Shown here piece after piece: positions 19,554 to 31,230 of a stretch of 64,000 bases of DNA. The DNA is taken from NCBI GenBank assembly GCA_900208305.1, contig OAPG01000011.1, positions 1 through 64,000 of the forward strand, read 5' to 3'. Below the pieces are notes generated by a model. The model did not search any database. It worked only from the letters and a program-made list of their open reading frames with translations, and was not told the origin of the DNA. The DNA comes from Melanopsichium pennsylvanicum. Lineage: Eukaryota; Basidiomycota; Ustilaginomycetes; Ustilaginales. The position numbers were made by a program, and so were the translations under genes. Every line of letters begins with the position of its first letter. Positions within the stretch are counted from its first letter, which is position 1.

Positions 19554-21030
19554 GTCGACATGGTTGTCGTTTGAGTCGGACTTCTGTATAGTGATGGGAG
19601 CGAGATAGAACAAGAAATGAAAGAAGGAGGAAAGCTGATCTGCTCAGCTTTTTAAAGTGCTCCAGGTCCAATTGCAGGTTGAAAGCAGAGTCGCGACTGC
19701 GTAACGACAAAACGCGTTGAAATTGGGGGCGCATCTGCGCAACCAATGCTGATCCCTCCTCATCCGCTCTGTCTCTTTCACTTAACGCTCTATTCCCATT
19801 TGAACTTTCCTCTTGATAGTCTTGGATCGCCGTTTTCTTTCTTGACAGTATCATTGTCTCTCCTCTTGATAGTATCATCTCCTTCCGTCTAGGTGGTCTC
19901 ATCGGCTTCAACACACGAACTTTGTCTCCGACTCCCCGTCAAAGCCTCCTCTTCTAACGCAAACGTCGCTTTGTTGACTTATTAAAGAGCTCGCAAATGC
20001 TTGCTCGCTCATTCGTTTCAATGCAGCCTTGCAAACAGACCCTTCATGCGCCGCATTCCCACTAAGTTTTTTTTGGACATTTCATTGCATCCCTCCCTGA
20101 GCAAACCTCCTAATAAGTCCTGTAGACGGTGAAAGACAAACAGAGTAGGTTGAGCTGACTTGCAAAAAATACATCGCCTCTGTGTGCTTAGCAGAAAAAA
20201 ACGATGTCAGACTCGAAGTTGGTAAAGTATCGGTACTGACTAAGATTCCTCATGATGTGATCACGACGTAATTCATGATGCTGCCCATAACTTTGAAGAG
20301 CCCAGCTTAAGCCTCACGAGCAGCCTGAGAGAAAGGTGTAGCTTCTAGATTGTCGCCTCGAAAGGACTGAAGAGTGCTCTTGAGCATCATTCTAGCAGGC
20401 CGAGTGGTTTTTAGTTGTGGGTTTTGATGATGTGCGCACTGCGCACTGTTCCTATTAGTGATCTTGCCACTCCTGATCTGGAAAAATAATAGGAAGTTTC
20501 GGCCCGTTGTTATACTGGTGTCCGGATCGCATCATTTGCACCTCAGACAATGATGATGATGGTGGTGGTCTGGAGCGTCATCTGAGTCGCGCACTTTCGA
20601 GCTCGAATAGTTGGGAGGTTCCGAAACGCTATGAGGTTGAATATGAGAATGAGTTTGGCCTCGGCAAAGAGTTCGGTAGGACTCTTGCAGCACCCTGCAT
20701 GAAGTCATCTCATCCTGTTGCAGAATGTCGTAGAACAAGGCGCACATGTATGTTGGATTCCAATGAAGACAACATACCAACAAAGGCAACATAAATTTAT
20801 ATCATGATTCTGGGCACTTAAACTTACATTGCCTTCAAAGTACCACAAGTAACCCTAACCCTGAATTTTTGGTGTCACACTAAATTGATCAGACAACACA
20901 GCAATGTGTATGAATAGGTGCATATTTTTTGCTTTGTGAATGAAAAGATGGCAACATGCTTGTGCCTGCAATTAAACAGATGCTGGTGCAATAATGTTTT
21001 GTTCAAGAAGCTCCATCGGCATGAGCTGCA
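19554..21030. other. Intergenic, about 1.5 kb, no gene recognised
   Basis: Contains the promoter of the F-box-like gene at its left edge. Otherwise it holds only short open frames, a short telomeric tract at 20850-20863, and a 30-base motif at 20714-20743 that recurs in reverse at 36112-36141. Confidence 0.45.
20850..20863. repeat. Short interstitial telomeric tract
   Basis: Roughly two CCCTAA units (TAACCCTAACCCT) 20.9 kb from the end. It is short enough that chance cannot be excluded. Confidence 0.5.
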
Positions 21031-22070
21031 TGTTACTGGAGGTGGATTTCAAACCCAGTGAAACACTGTGTTCTATCAGGTTTCAGTTTGACATCTGTTA
21101 GAACACGTGGTTTCATCCAATATCAGTGCAATGTCCGCCATATGCAAGTATCAACAGGCCAAGGCAACATAGGGTCTTGAGGATGACACAAGGTCTCCAG
21201 CTGGTACAGGAGGCCTGATGGATGGGTGCAACATGATGTAGGACCCTCTGCTGTGTGTGTCATGGTTGCTGACAGCCAGTATTGGTTAGCACAGGGCCCA
21301 AGCGCGTGGTTGTCATGGTTGATGACAGTTGGTATTGGTTAGCACAAAGCCCAAGCTCATGGACGTCATGGTTGCTGACAGTTGGCACTGATTAGCGCAG
21401 GGCCAAGCTTGCGGACACGTTGACGCTCTGGTGGCCATCAACACCCTGGTGTACAGGGGTCATAGTTGATCAAGGGGAGCCCCTGGAGGGCCATAGGTAT
21501 ATAAGAACACAGTCTTTACAGTTGTGGAGGAGCAGGACTCATCCACTCTACTTTGTATTTACCCAGTCTTTTCTTTACAAGTTGTTCATCAGTTACTCAG
21601 TGCATAGTTCTTGTCAACAGCTGCAATCACACGGAATTGCAGCTATGCAGCGTCTGTGTTCTCCTCAGTATAAGGAGACAAACCTCATCAACAATTGTCA
21701 GCACCATCACTGACACTACAGCACCTCAACTGTAGGCAGAACCTCAACCGCGGTCACAGAACCTCCACTGGAGCCAATTCATTATCACAACAGCTTCCAG
21801 ACCATCCAAAGCAGTCCCTGATGTCCCTGACAGTGACCAACACTTGCATCAAGAACACTTGTGCACCGTGAAGGTCTTACAACATACAGACAAGCCGCAT
21901 TACCTCTGACCGGAGTGTTCACAGTGGCCAGTCAGCTCAAGATTTGCGCAGCGTGTTTCACAGCAAAACACAATAGAACCAGCCTGCTCATCAGGTCTCA
22001 AACTCAAACACGCTAAAACAGACATTGCAGCGGATCTCAAAGCTGGAGTTTGGCACATCAACCCCTGACA
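21031..22070 (+). repeat. Solo LTR C (about 1.04 kb), plus orientation
   Basis: It starts TGTTACTGGAGG and ends CCCCTGACA, the family termini. TATATAAG at 21498-21505 lies upstream of a conserved AGTCTTTACAGTTGTGGAGG block. It has fewer of the upstream short repeats than the copies at 29-30 kb. No target duplication (CTGCA versus CCCCT) and no internal region. Confidence 0.85.
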
Positions 22071-22465
22071 CCCCTTACCTCCAGTATTGCTGCTTTTTTT
22101 GCATCAACTCTCCAAGCTCTCCATAACAAATGAAACCATGCATGCACTTTTCTGTCTCATGCAGAGACTCAATGATGCCAAAACATTGTCTTGGAAAGAA
22201 ACAGGAGCACAGCAAGCAAAATAAGATGGAAGAAAGTCATTGACTACACTTGCCCAGTCAATTCTGCACGGACCTAAACCGGAAAAAATATGACAATTGT
22301 ATCTGGCACCTGTAGCCACAGTAAAGGAAGACAGCAGACTGCAGCATCCAGCATTTGGGCAGCAGCTCTCTACTGCTCCCTGATGATATCCACCTTTCAC
22401 AAAATCCAAAATACTGCTGAATCTGCACAAAAAACAGAAAAATTAAAAAACAAAAAAGGTGTCTT
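22071..22465. other. Intergenic between LTR C and tRNA-Ser
   Basis: About 395 bases without a recognisable gene. It marks the inner edge of the first repeat-rich block. Confidence 0.5.
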
Positions 22466-22574
22466 CGATGTCGGCAGGGTTTGAACCTGCGCTCGCAATG
22501 CGAATTAGTTAGCGACCTGTAAGGCCTTGACTTATAATTCAAGACTAACGCCATAACCACTCGGCCACGACATC
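22466..22574 (-). tRNA. tRNA-Ser (UGA anticodon), with intron
   Basis: The minus strand folds into a class II tRNA. The acceptor stem is GATGTCG pairing with CGACATC, and the discriminator base is G as usual for eukaryotic tRNA-Ser. The D arm is GGCCGAGTGGTTATGGC, the anticodon stem TTAGT/ACTAA with loop CTTGAA, the long variable arm TCGCATTGCGA, and the T arm GCAGG-TTCAAAC-CCTGC. About 27 bases interrupt the loop after position 37 and can pair with the anticodon, as in canonical nuclear tRNA introns. Without the intron the tRNA is 82 nt. It decodes UCA. Confidence 0.9.
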
Positions 22575-22919
22575 ACACTATTTTATTAAGGGCAAAGTTA
22601 ACATATATATCAATATTCGAATGACCAAAATATTTTGTATGAGATAGCGTGCTCCCTGTACGCAGTGGATCCTCCACTTATTTGTCCTGGGTCTGAGAAT
22701 AGACATCGCAGCACAGACAACACACGCTCCTTCGTAAGGCTCTCTGCTTGCATCTCACCACTTGCACCTAAAGCACGAATCCTATCACATACACACCGAG
22801 TGTGCGACCTGCCACAATCATTGCACCGACCGCGAGCTCGTCATCATTCTCATCTACCGTGCACGGCCGCCGGTAATCTCAGCAATTCGCCTGGGCCTGT
22901 GCCTAGACAAGCGCCAGAC
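22575..22919. other. Upstream region of VPS16
   Basis: About 345 bases. The VPS16 reading frame stays open here, but homologues start at the ATG at 22920, so this is taken as promoter and 5' UTR. Confidence 0.5.
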
Positions 22920-25900
22920 ATGGTGCAAGCAAATCACCCCACTGCTGAATGGACGAGTCTGCAAGACAGCTTCTACCGTCGCACTGAGCTCTATGTGCTC
23001 AATTGGGGCATCGAGAACCTTGCAGACTACGTTGTTGCGGCATCCAGCAATGGCGGCCTCATAGCTCTTGTCCGCGACCCCACCCGTCTGGTGTCGTTGG
23101 GCAAGGCGTCACTCCTCAAACCAAAAATTTTAGTCTACACAGCAGCTGGCCAGCTCATCGAGAGCATCCCATGGGATCCCTCTTTACGCATCGTTGCACT
23201 TGATTTCAATGCCCTGGAGCAGCTCGTCGTCGTGCTCGAGGAAGGAAATGTTCGCCTCTATACCCTCCTTTCCCCGTGCCCAACTTCCGCCAACCAAGCC
23301 ACGAATTCAGCCAATTCGCTCAGTCGACCCGTTCCTGTTGAAGCCACATCCAACTCGTACTATGTTCAACATACTCTTGGCTCAGAAGCTACGGAGACCG
23401 GTGTCGTTGATGCACGCATCTGGGCAGGAGGTCTTGTCGCCTTTGTTGGTGCAAGACGCTTCGTCGAATGGCGCTTCCCGGGCCTCGATAGTGACGCCGA
23501 GCCTGGAGAATATGCTGGAGCTGTCAGCCTCAGCGGTGGAGGCGACTACGGCTTTGCTTTATCGTCCTTTGATGACGATTTGGTTCATTCGCCAATGCAG
23601 GAATTACTTCCGCCTTTCTTTGTGTCACAGTCTCAGTCGAATGATGCATCCTCGCTCCCCTCCTCCTGGGCCATCGTCCCGCCCAACGTGTCACATTCAG
23701 GGCTCACAACGGTCTTCATTGCACAAGGCTCAACTTTGCTCTCCCTCACTCGCTCGGCTGCTGGCCCATCCTCGATTGAAACAGCCTGTCAGGATATGCG
23801 CTTGTCGCGCGGTCCTTTCCACATTATCCGCCCCTCTCCCAACGGCAAGCTGTTGGCGCTAATGACAGCCGATCTCGTTCTTTGGGTCGTTAGCGCTGAC
23901 TTCTCTCGCAGTCTCAGCGAGTTTGACATCCGCGCTAGCGAAGTATACCAAGATGCAACTCCCATCGATGATCCTTTCCGTTCGATGAATGGCGAGTCGG
24001 CGTCCTCTGAAGCACAGATAGGGAAGGGCGGTATCGGCGGCAGTGGCGTTCGTGCTGTTCAGTGGTGTGGCAACCATACCATTGCCCTGGCCTTCAACGA
24101 CGAAGTCGTCATGGTCGGACCCTTTGGGGATACGATCCGTTATCCGTATGGCGGTCCGACACACCTGGTAGGTGAGGTCGACGGTCTCCGTATCATTGCG
24201 CCGGATCGACACGAGTTCCTGCAAAAAGTCTCTGACGTCTCCAGTCGCGTGTTTCGACCCGGCTCCAACGACCCTGCTGCATTGCTCTTCGAGGCATCGG
24301 AACAGTTCAGCTCAAAGAGCAGCAGGGCAGACGAAGGGATTCGGGCCATCCGCAGCAGTCTCCCCGACGCCGTAGATTGCTGTCTTCGTGCTGCTGCGTA
24401 TGAATGGGATGTTACGTGGCAGAAGCGTCTGCTCAAAGCCGCGTCGTTTGGAAAAAGCTTCATCGAGCTCTACGACCCGACCGCTTTCGTCGACATGGCG
24501 AGGACACTGCGTGTACTCAATGCAGCACGCAATTTCCAGATTGGCATCCCGATCTCATACGAGCAGTATGTAGCTGCAGGGTCCACCGCTCTCTTGTCGC
24601 GATTGACGGCCCAAAATCATCATTTTTTGTCACTTAAAATTGCCCGTTTCCTACACATCAGACCCGATCCCATACTCAAACATTGGGCCAGAGCCAAGAT
24701 CGCAAGGACCGGACCTGCACTCGGAGGCTCCGCGTTGGCCATCTCTACAGCTGAGGAGCGGCTCTGTGCTGACATTGTGCACAAGTTTCGCATGGCGACG
24801 ACGCTCAACGAGCGTGTAGGTGAACTTGGAGGCCCGGAGGATGACAATGACCCGCCAGCAGCGTCCGCTTCAGCCCTCAAGGGAGTCACGTCGGCAGCAA
24901 GCGATCGAGGCGCCTCAGTCAGCTTTGCAGAAGTCGCTTGGACGGCATGGAAAGCAGGTCGCGGCAGCCTTGCAACACGCTTGCTCGAGCACGAAGCCCG
25001 CGCTATCGATCAAGTTCCTCTCTTGCTAAATATGCGAGAGGAAAAGCTCGCGCTCGTCAGAGCCGTCGAGTCTGGGGATACAGATCTAGTTTATCATGTG
25101 TTATTGCGACTCAAAAAACAACTCTCGCGCGGAGAATTCTTCCGCATCGTGCAAGCGCCTGTATCGGACGCTTCAATGTCAGCAGCTGGGCAAGCAAGCA
25201 CAGATCGCACGCACGGTACTTCAAAGCTGGCGTCCACGCCTCAGTACCTATCGCTTGCATCCAACTTGCTCGAGTCGTACGCAAAGCAAGTGGACCGTGA
25301 CCTGCTCAAAGATTTTTACTACCAGGACGATCGCAGAACCGACTCGGCGATTTTGGCACTCGAAGAAGCGAATGCAATCAGAAGTCCCTCAGAGAGCGAG
25401 CTTCCGGACAAGGTGTTCAAACTCAAGACTGCCATGAAGTTCTTTGGGGAGGACAAGGAGAGAGTACTCGACGCAAAGGTAAGTTTTCGTGCGCAGATGC
25501 TGAGTTTGATGTTGTGATTTCTTGAATTGATACTGATACATGCATCCTTCTCTGTCGATGCTTTTTGTCCTCGCACAATGTATGTAGCTTGTGGACGAGC
25601 AAATCCGCTTGATAGCCGTCCAGCAAGCACTGGAAAAGGAGGACGGCCATCGCAGTCAGTACACGGGCCTCTCCCTAAACGGGACCATTCGGCAGCTCCT
25701 GTTTCGCAACATGTCCAAAAAGGCAGAAAAGCTGCGATCAGATTTCAAGGTACCCGACAAGCGCTACTGGAACATCAGGCTCGATACTCTGATCCAGAGC
25801 AAGAACTGGGATGGACTCTGGACGTTTGCCAATTCCAAGCGATCACCCATCGGATTCACGCCGTTCATCGTAAGGCTCGTCGAACAGAATCACGTGCAAG

Positions 25901-26022
25901 AATCGAGGCGCTTCGTGCCAAAGCTTCAGGACAAGGTAGATCGCAATGCTTTCAACACGTATCTCGCGAGGTTGCCAGATCAGAAGATTGCCAATCAGCT
26001 TTTGGATCGTTTCAATGAGTAA
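22920..26022 (+). CDS. VPS16: Vps16, core subunit of the HOPS/CORVET tethering complexes
   Basis: Two exons, 22920-25478 and 25588-26022, flank a 109-nt intron (GTAAGT...TAG) and give 997 residues. The ATG at 22920 opens with NHPTAEWTSLQDSFYRRTEL, the typical Vps16 start, although the frame is open further upstream. The N-terminal ~450 residues form the beta-propeller part (NWGIENLADYVVAAS, GGLIALVRDP). The C-terminal half is the helical Vps16_C region, with SFGKSFIELYDP and FYYQDDRRTDSAILALEEA. Vps16 binds Vps33 and scaffolds vacuole/endosome fusion complexes. It converges on the WSS1-like gene with 146 bases between stops. Confidence 0.95.
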
Positions 26023-26168
26023 GAGGAGCATGTGCGCACTTATTGTACCGAGCAGAGTTGTATATGTCTATTGCAAACGTCCGCTTACATGCAATGCCAT
26101 GGCGTGTGGGCGCACTCGTGACTGTGTCTTGGCCGATACTAATTTCGGAAAGGCGGTCGCGAAGATCG

Positions 26169-27719
26169 TCAACCTTCGTTGAAAGAGCCTCGAGTTGTGA
26201 GACAGGCATCGCAACTGGCGGCAGTGGCCGGATTGAGAAGCGTACACACTTGGCACGGCCATTCTTGTGACGCTGCCGACGGGCCTGGACTGGGCCATGA
26301 CAGAGTCGTCTGGAGCATTAATATGGGGTTAACATCCTCCTCGTCAGATGATAGGATCTCTATTGGTTCCCGCTGCGTATTGCGCTTTGAGTTGTCGGGG
26401 GTTAACCTTGTCATCTTTAAGTTGTCTGGCGCCGATTTGCTCGAGCAGGGAACAGGCATACGGGCAATGGAACAGAAGTCTTGCCAATCGTCACTGGTCG
26501 AGCAGATCATGCCGCCCTGCTTGATTTCATGTTGGCGATAGAGACGGGAACGATCGAGACGCTCCATCTCGCTTTCCCGGCTTGCAAATGTCGATGGCTC
26601 GGGTGGGTCTTTCTCTGTCTTTAGTCGGACCAATGGGGTGTTGGACAAGTCGGTCGTCTCTGATTCGTCAGAGGAATTGTCGTCCAGGCGGATGACAAGA
26701 GCACCTTCCTTACTATCTTGATCATCTTCTGTCTCGCTTCCCGAAGCAGTCTCTTCCTCGTCTTTGACCTTATCTCTGCCACTTTCAGAGGTCGATGGGC
26801 TCGCGAAACTTGACTTTTGGTCATTGTCCTGGGGCCAGAAAGCATCCCGTCTGTCATCAGCAGCTTGAAGTTGGAAGTCCTCAGTCTTGAGGAGATTGAG
26901 GCGGCGCATAGCGGCCTGAGCTCTTAGTTCGCGAGCCGATGCTGTCTGAGCTCGTTTGCGGAACGTTGAGTTTGGGTCCTGTTTATAGACCGCGTTGAGC
27001 GCAGAGGCTCTGGGAAGGTGATTATGACCATCGACACGCGAGCTTTGTCCAGGTAAAAGCGTCTGCACGCGCCTCCCTCCCTTAGTGTTGGGCGCTGTTT
27101 GAGCGCCCGTACGAAGATTAGGTCCCCGAAAGACCTGTTTGCGAGAGCCCGAAGCAGCGGTGGTGCGACGACGTTTCCTGGTCTGACGTTTGGCTTTGCT
27201 CTGAAAAGCACCGCCACAAGAATATTCGGGTAAGCCTTGCAGCGAGTCCATACCGTTCCCGGCAACAAATGCGTTATCTTCGAGACGTTGACCGGCGGAC
27301 CAGAATCCATCGCCGTAGTAGCCTCGAGCTTGAAGATTTCTACACTCATTGCGCAGTTCACGATCAAGTTTGCCATGTTGGGAAGGAATGTGGTTCATGT
27401 ACTTGATATGAGCTAGCTCGTGGCAAAAGACCATCAGCACCCAGTGCAGTGGTGCAAACGAACCGTCTTGACGTCGCAGCACCAGCTCGATCGTCTCACC
27501 ATTATTCCAGTTACGCCCCGCAAACTCGCGATTCCATTCGAATTCTTCCAGTGAGTTGATCTGAAAGCCATGTTTCTTCATCACGGGCTGCACTTGGGCT
27601 GCAACTTGCTGCAGCCTGTGGCGTGCTTGCTCGCAGTCGGCATGTTGAGGTAAAGCTGTGATGTAGTTGATCTCCTTGTTGCGTGAGGTGTCTGGGTCGT
27701 TGAGGCGGAGGTGAACCAT
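26169..27719 (-). CDS. WSS1/SPRTN-like WLM-domain metalloprotease
   Basis: A single exon of 516 residues; the first ATG in the frame is at 27717-27719. The WLM domain occupies roughly residues 15-200 with the zinc-binding helix HELAHIKYMNH at 100-110 (HExxHxxxxxH, catalytic Glu101). The middle is basic then acidic and disordered. Near residue 450, PIEILSSDEED is a good SUMO-interacting motif. The last ~25 residues hold a RanBP2-type zinc finger, WPCQVCTLLNP ... CDAC. Yeast Wss1 degrades DNA-protein crosslinks with SUMO and Cdc48, so this protein likely does the same in the nucleus. The domain order (protease, SIM, zinc finger) supports the family assignment; exact orthology was not tested. 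Confidence 0.85.
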   Translation of the reverse strand: MVHLRLNDPDTSRNKEINYITALPQHADCEQARHRLQQVAAQVQPVMKKHGFQINSLEEFEWNREFAGRNWNNGETIELVLRRQDGSFAPLHWVLMVFCHELAHIKYMNHIPSQHGKLDRELRNECRNLQARGYYGDGFWSAGQRLEDNAFVAGNGMDSLQGLPEYSCGGAFQSKAKRQTRKRRRTTAASGSRKQVFRGPNLRTGAQTAPNTKGGRRVQTLLPGQSSRVDGHNHLPRASALNAVYKQDPNSTFRKRAQTASARELRAQAAMRRLNLLKTEDFQLQAADDRRDAFWPQDNDQKSSFASPSTSESGRDKVKDEEETASGSETEDDQDSKEGALVIRLDDNSSDESETTDLSNTPLVRLKTEKDPPEPSTFASRESEMERLDRSRLYRQHEIKQGGMICSTSDDWQDFCSIARMPVPCSSKSAPDNLKMTRLTPDNSKRNTQREPIEILSSDEEDVNPILMLQTTLSWPSPGPSAASQEWPCQVCTLLNPATAASCDACLTTRGSFNEG

Positions 27720-28555
27720 AGTTAAGAGGCCAATTTCTAAGGTGCAAGATGATCGGATAACATATTTGCTGACTTGTAAGTGTTGCCTGTGAACAGTGAC
27801 ACGAGCACGATGTGTAATACAAGGTTTGTGCACGTTAAGAAGGGAACGTGTATTGTAATTGATTCACTTTACAGTAAATAAATTTACTGTACACTATCCA
27901 AGGTGGCATTTTGTGCAAGATCGATGCAAGCTGAGTTTAATTATGATGTTGAGGACCAATCAGTTGCCCAATAGAAGAAACGCATCAGAATGGACAAGAA
28001 ACATGAAGAAATGTGAACTTACCTTTCATTGCGCAAACCAGCACAGGATGGGATCAAGATCACACAAAGAATTGCATACCATGGACCAACAGTTGGAAAA
28101 AGAGATACAAGTTGGAATATGTGCAGTGCAGAAGATTGAATGGCACACAAAGTGTCTTGTGTTATTCCAAGTAGTGCAAATGTACAATAATCTGGCTGTA
28201 GTGGCAAAGAACATGATGATGGATGACATGGCACCACCAAGACTGGCAGCCAAAAGCAACTCTGCAGTGGATGCATTTTACAAGCAGGTGTAGATCTTGG
28301 GAGCATTATAGGCTATGTAGTAGAAGAAGACAAAGATATGAAGGATCCAGATATGGTCAAAGTTGACAAGCAAGTGGAAGAACAATTGCTTCTCCTTCTA
28401 CATCTTGAAGAAGATGCAAGGTCAGTTGATCTGATTGGACTTTATATGAACCAGTGCAGAGATCAAGAGAGGGCAAGGAATGTTGGTGGCAAGTGGTGTG
28501 AATGCACTCACACTAAGCAGTGGGTGAAACAGCGCCCAGTGAAGGGGCAGCCAAG
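27720..28555. other. Intergenic, possible relic coding sequence
   Basis: About 840 bases between the WSS1-like start and the LTR nest. A plus-strand frame of 144 codons (27859-28293) and another after 28338 are rich in Met, Gln and Lys and could be remains of one decayed gene or element. No family is recognised and I do not call a gene. Confidence 0.35.
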
Positions 28556-28588
28556 TGTCAGGGGCCAATGTGCCAAACTCCAGCTTTG
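28556..28588 (-). repeat. 33-bp tandem duplicate of the LTR terminus
   Basis: A 33-base copy of the family end (TGTCAGGGGCC...) sits directly before the same 33 bases that begin LTR D, with about three mismatches. Confidence 0.75.
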
Positions 28589-30832
28589 TGTCAGGGGCCA
28601 ATATGCCAAACTCAAGCTTTGCCGCAAGATCCGCTGAAAATGTCTGTTTAGCGTGTTTGAAATTGAGACCTGATGAGCAGGCTGGTTCTATTGTGTTTTG
28701 CTGTGAAACACGCTGCGCAAATCTTGAGCTGACTGGCCACTGTGAACACTCCGGTCAGAGGTAATGCGGCTTGTCTGTATGTTGTAAGACCTTCACGGTG
28801 CACAAGTGTTCTTGATGCAAGTGTTGGTCACTGTCAGGGACATCAGGGACTGCTTTGGATGGTCTGGAAGCTGTTGTGATAATGAATTGGCTCCAGTGGA
28901 GGTTCTGTGACCGCGGTTGAGGTTCTGCCTACAGTTGAGGTGCTGTAGTGTCAGTGATGGTGCTGACAATTGTTGATGAGGTTTGTCTCCTTATACTGAG
29001 GAGAACACAGACGCTGCATAGTGTCAGGGGGCGTTGTGCCAAACTCAAGCTTCGCGCCGAGATCCGCTGAAACCGTCTGTTTTAGCGTGTTTGAGATTGA
29101 GACCTGATAAGCAGGCCGGTTCTATTGTGTTTCGCTATGAGACCTGCTGCGCGACTCTTGAGCTGACTGACCACTGTGAACACTCCGTTCAGAGGTAATG
29201 CGGCTCGTCTGTGTGTTGTAAGACCTTCACGATGCACGAGTGCTCTTGATGCAAGTGTTGGTCACCGTCAGGGACTGCTTCGGATGGTCTTGAAGCTGTC
29301 GTGATAATGAATTGGCTACGGTGGAGGTTCCGTGACCGCGGTTGAGGTTCCGCCTACAGTTGAGGTGCTGTAGTGTCAGTGATGGTGCTGACAATTGTCG
29401 ATGAAGCTTGTCTCCTTATACTGAGGAGAACACAGACACTGGATAGCTGCAATACCGTATGATTGCAGCTGCTGACGAGAACTATATACTGAGTAACTGA
29501 TAACGACTTGTAAAGTAAAGACTGGGTTAATATAAAGTAGAGTGGATGAGTCCCGCTCCTCCACGACTGTAAAGACTGTGTTCTTATATACCTATGGCCC
29601 TCCAGGGGCTCCCCTTTGTCCGCTATGACCCTGGTACACCAGAGTATCAATGGCCACCAGAGTTTTGACGTGTCCGCGAGCTTGGGCCCCGTGCTAATCA
29701 ATGCCGACTGTCATCAACTATGACAACCACGAGCTTGGGCCCTGTGTTAAACAATGCCGACTGCCCTCAACTATGACAACCACGAGCTTGGGCCCCGTGT
29801 TAAACAATACCAACTGCCAGCAACCATGTCGCCCTTGAGCTTGGGCCCCGTGCTAACCAGTGCTGGCTGTCAGCAACCATGACACACACAGCGGACGGTC
29901 CTACATCATGTTGCACCCTTCCATCAGGCCTCCTGTACCAGACGGAGGCCTTGTGTCATCCTTAGTGCCCTGTGTTTCCTCTGCTGGTTGATACCTGCGT
30001 CCAGCGGGCGTCGCACTGATATCGGATGAAACCACGTGTTCTAGCAGACGTCAAACTGAAACCCGATAGAACACAGTGTTTCACCGGGTTTGAAATCCAC
30101 CTCCGGTAACACATAGCTGCAATTCCGTGTGATTGCAGCTGTTGACAAGAACTATGCACTGAGTAACTGATGAACAACTTGTAAAGAAAAGACTGGGTAA
30201 ATACAAAGTAGAGTGGATGAGTCCTGCTCCTCCACAACTGTAAAGACTGTGTTCTTATATACCTATGGCCCTCCAGGGGCTCCCCTTGATCAACTATGAC
30301 CCCTGTACACCAGGGTGTTGATGGCCACCAGAGCGTCAACGTGTCCACAAGCTTGGCCCTGCGCTTATCAGTGCCAACTGCTGGCAACCGCAACGCCCAC
30401 AAGCTTGGGCCCTGTGTTAAGCAATACCAACTGTCATCAACCATAACAACCACAAGCTTGGGCCCCGCGCTTATCAGTGCCAACTGCTAGCAACCGCGAT
30501 GCCCACAAGCTTGGGCCCCGTGCTAAGCAATACCAACTGTCATCAACCCTGACACACACAGCGGACGGTCCTACATCATGTTGCACCTTTTCATCAGGCC
30601 TCCTGTGCCAGACAGAGGCCTTGTGTCATCATTAGTGCCCTATGTTGCCTCTGCCGGTTGATACCTGCGTACAGCAGACGTTGCACTGATATTGGACAAA
30701 ACCACGTGTTCTAACAGATGTCAAACTGAAAACTGATAGAACACAGATGAAACCACGTGTCCTAGCAGCTGTCAAACTGAAAACCAATAGAACACAGTGT
30801 TTCACCGGGTTTGAAAGCCACCCCCGGTAACA
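28589..30832 (-). repeat. LTR D (minus), interrupted by nested LTR E
   Basis: The outer LTR begins TGTCAGGGGCC and ends CCGGTAACA at 30832. It is split at 29021/30112 by the insertion of LTR E. Without LTR E and one copy of the 5-bp duplication it measures about 1.15 kb. The block at 30350-30540 carries an alternating series of roughly 57-60-bp units (CACAAGCTTGGGCCC plus GCTTATCAGTGCC or TTAAGCAATACCA). Confidence 0.85.
29022..30111 (-). repeat. Solo LTR E (1090 bp) with 5-bp target duplication CATAG
   Basis: A complete LTR starts TGTCAGGGGGCG and ends CTCCGGTAACA. It is flanked by CATAG at 29017-29021 and CATAG at 30112-30116, and the two halves of LTR D join cleanly when it is removed. 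This defines the family's exact ends (TGTTACCGG...CCCCTGACA on the minus strand). The TATA region lies near 29582. Only one LTR is present, so the full element was reduced by LTR-LTR recombination. Confidence 0.93.
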
Positions 30833-30996
30833 GTTACCTCTGAACAGAGTGTTCACAGTGGTCAGTCAGCTCAAGATTTGTGCAGCGTGTCTCACAGCAA
30901 AACACGATAGAACCGGTCTGCTTATTGGGTATCAATCTCAAACACGCTAAAACAGACTGTTTCAGCGGATCTCAACACAAAACTTGAGTTTGGCAC
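30833..30996 (+). repeat. Truncated LTR 3' part, plus orientation, abutting LTR D
   Basis: About 164 bases of the family's 3' region in plus orientation (from GTTACCTCTGAACAG to GAGTTTGGCAC). It lacks the last ~15 bases. Its head-to-head position after a minus-strand LTR repeats the arrangement at 4870-6334. Confidence 0.75.
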
Positions 30997-31007
30997 AACC
31001 CTCAAAA

Positions 31008-31230
31008 AAGTTGTGAGACTACCGCTGCATATTGCCACTTGCCACTGTTACGAGGCCATGGGTATAATGACTGTGAGACAGTGCCAGAGTATGGATTGTT
31101 CTGTTATGTGGTGTACACACTTGTGTCAGTGATAAGTGCACTCTATAACAACTAGTGCACACTCTCACAAGAAGGTACAAAGATCGGCGATAGGATTCCC
31201 GATCTCCGCTAATATACGCTTGGTATCCCT
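31008..31230 (-). repeat. Subtelomeric repeat, copy 2 (inverted copy of 7079-7300)
   Basis: The reverse complement aligns with 7079-7300 over about 220 bases. Here it directly follows the truncated LTR, whereas the first copy is bordered by poly-G. Confidence 0.8.
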
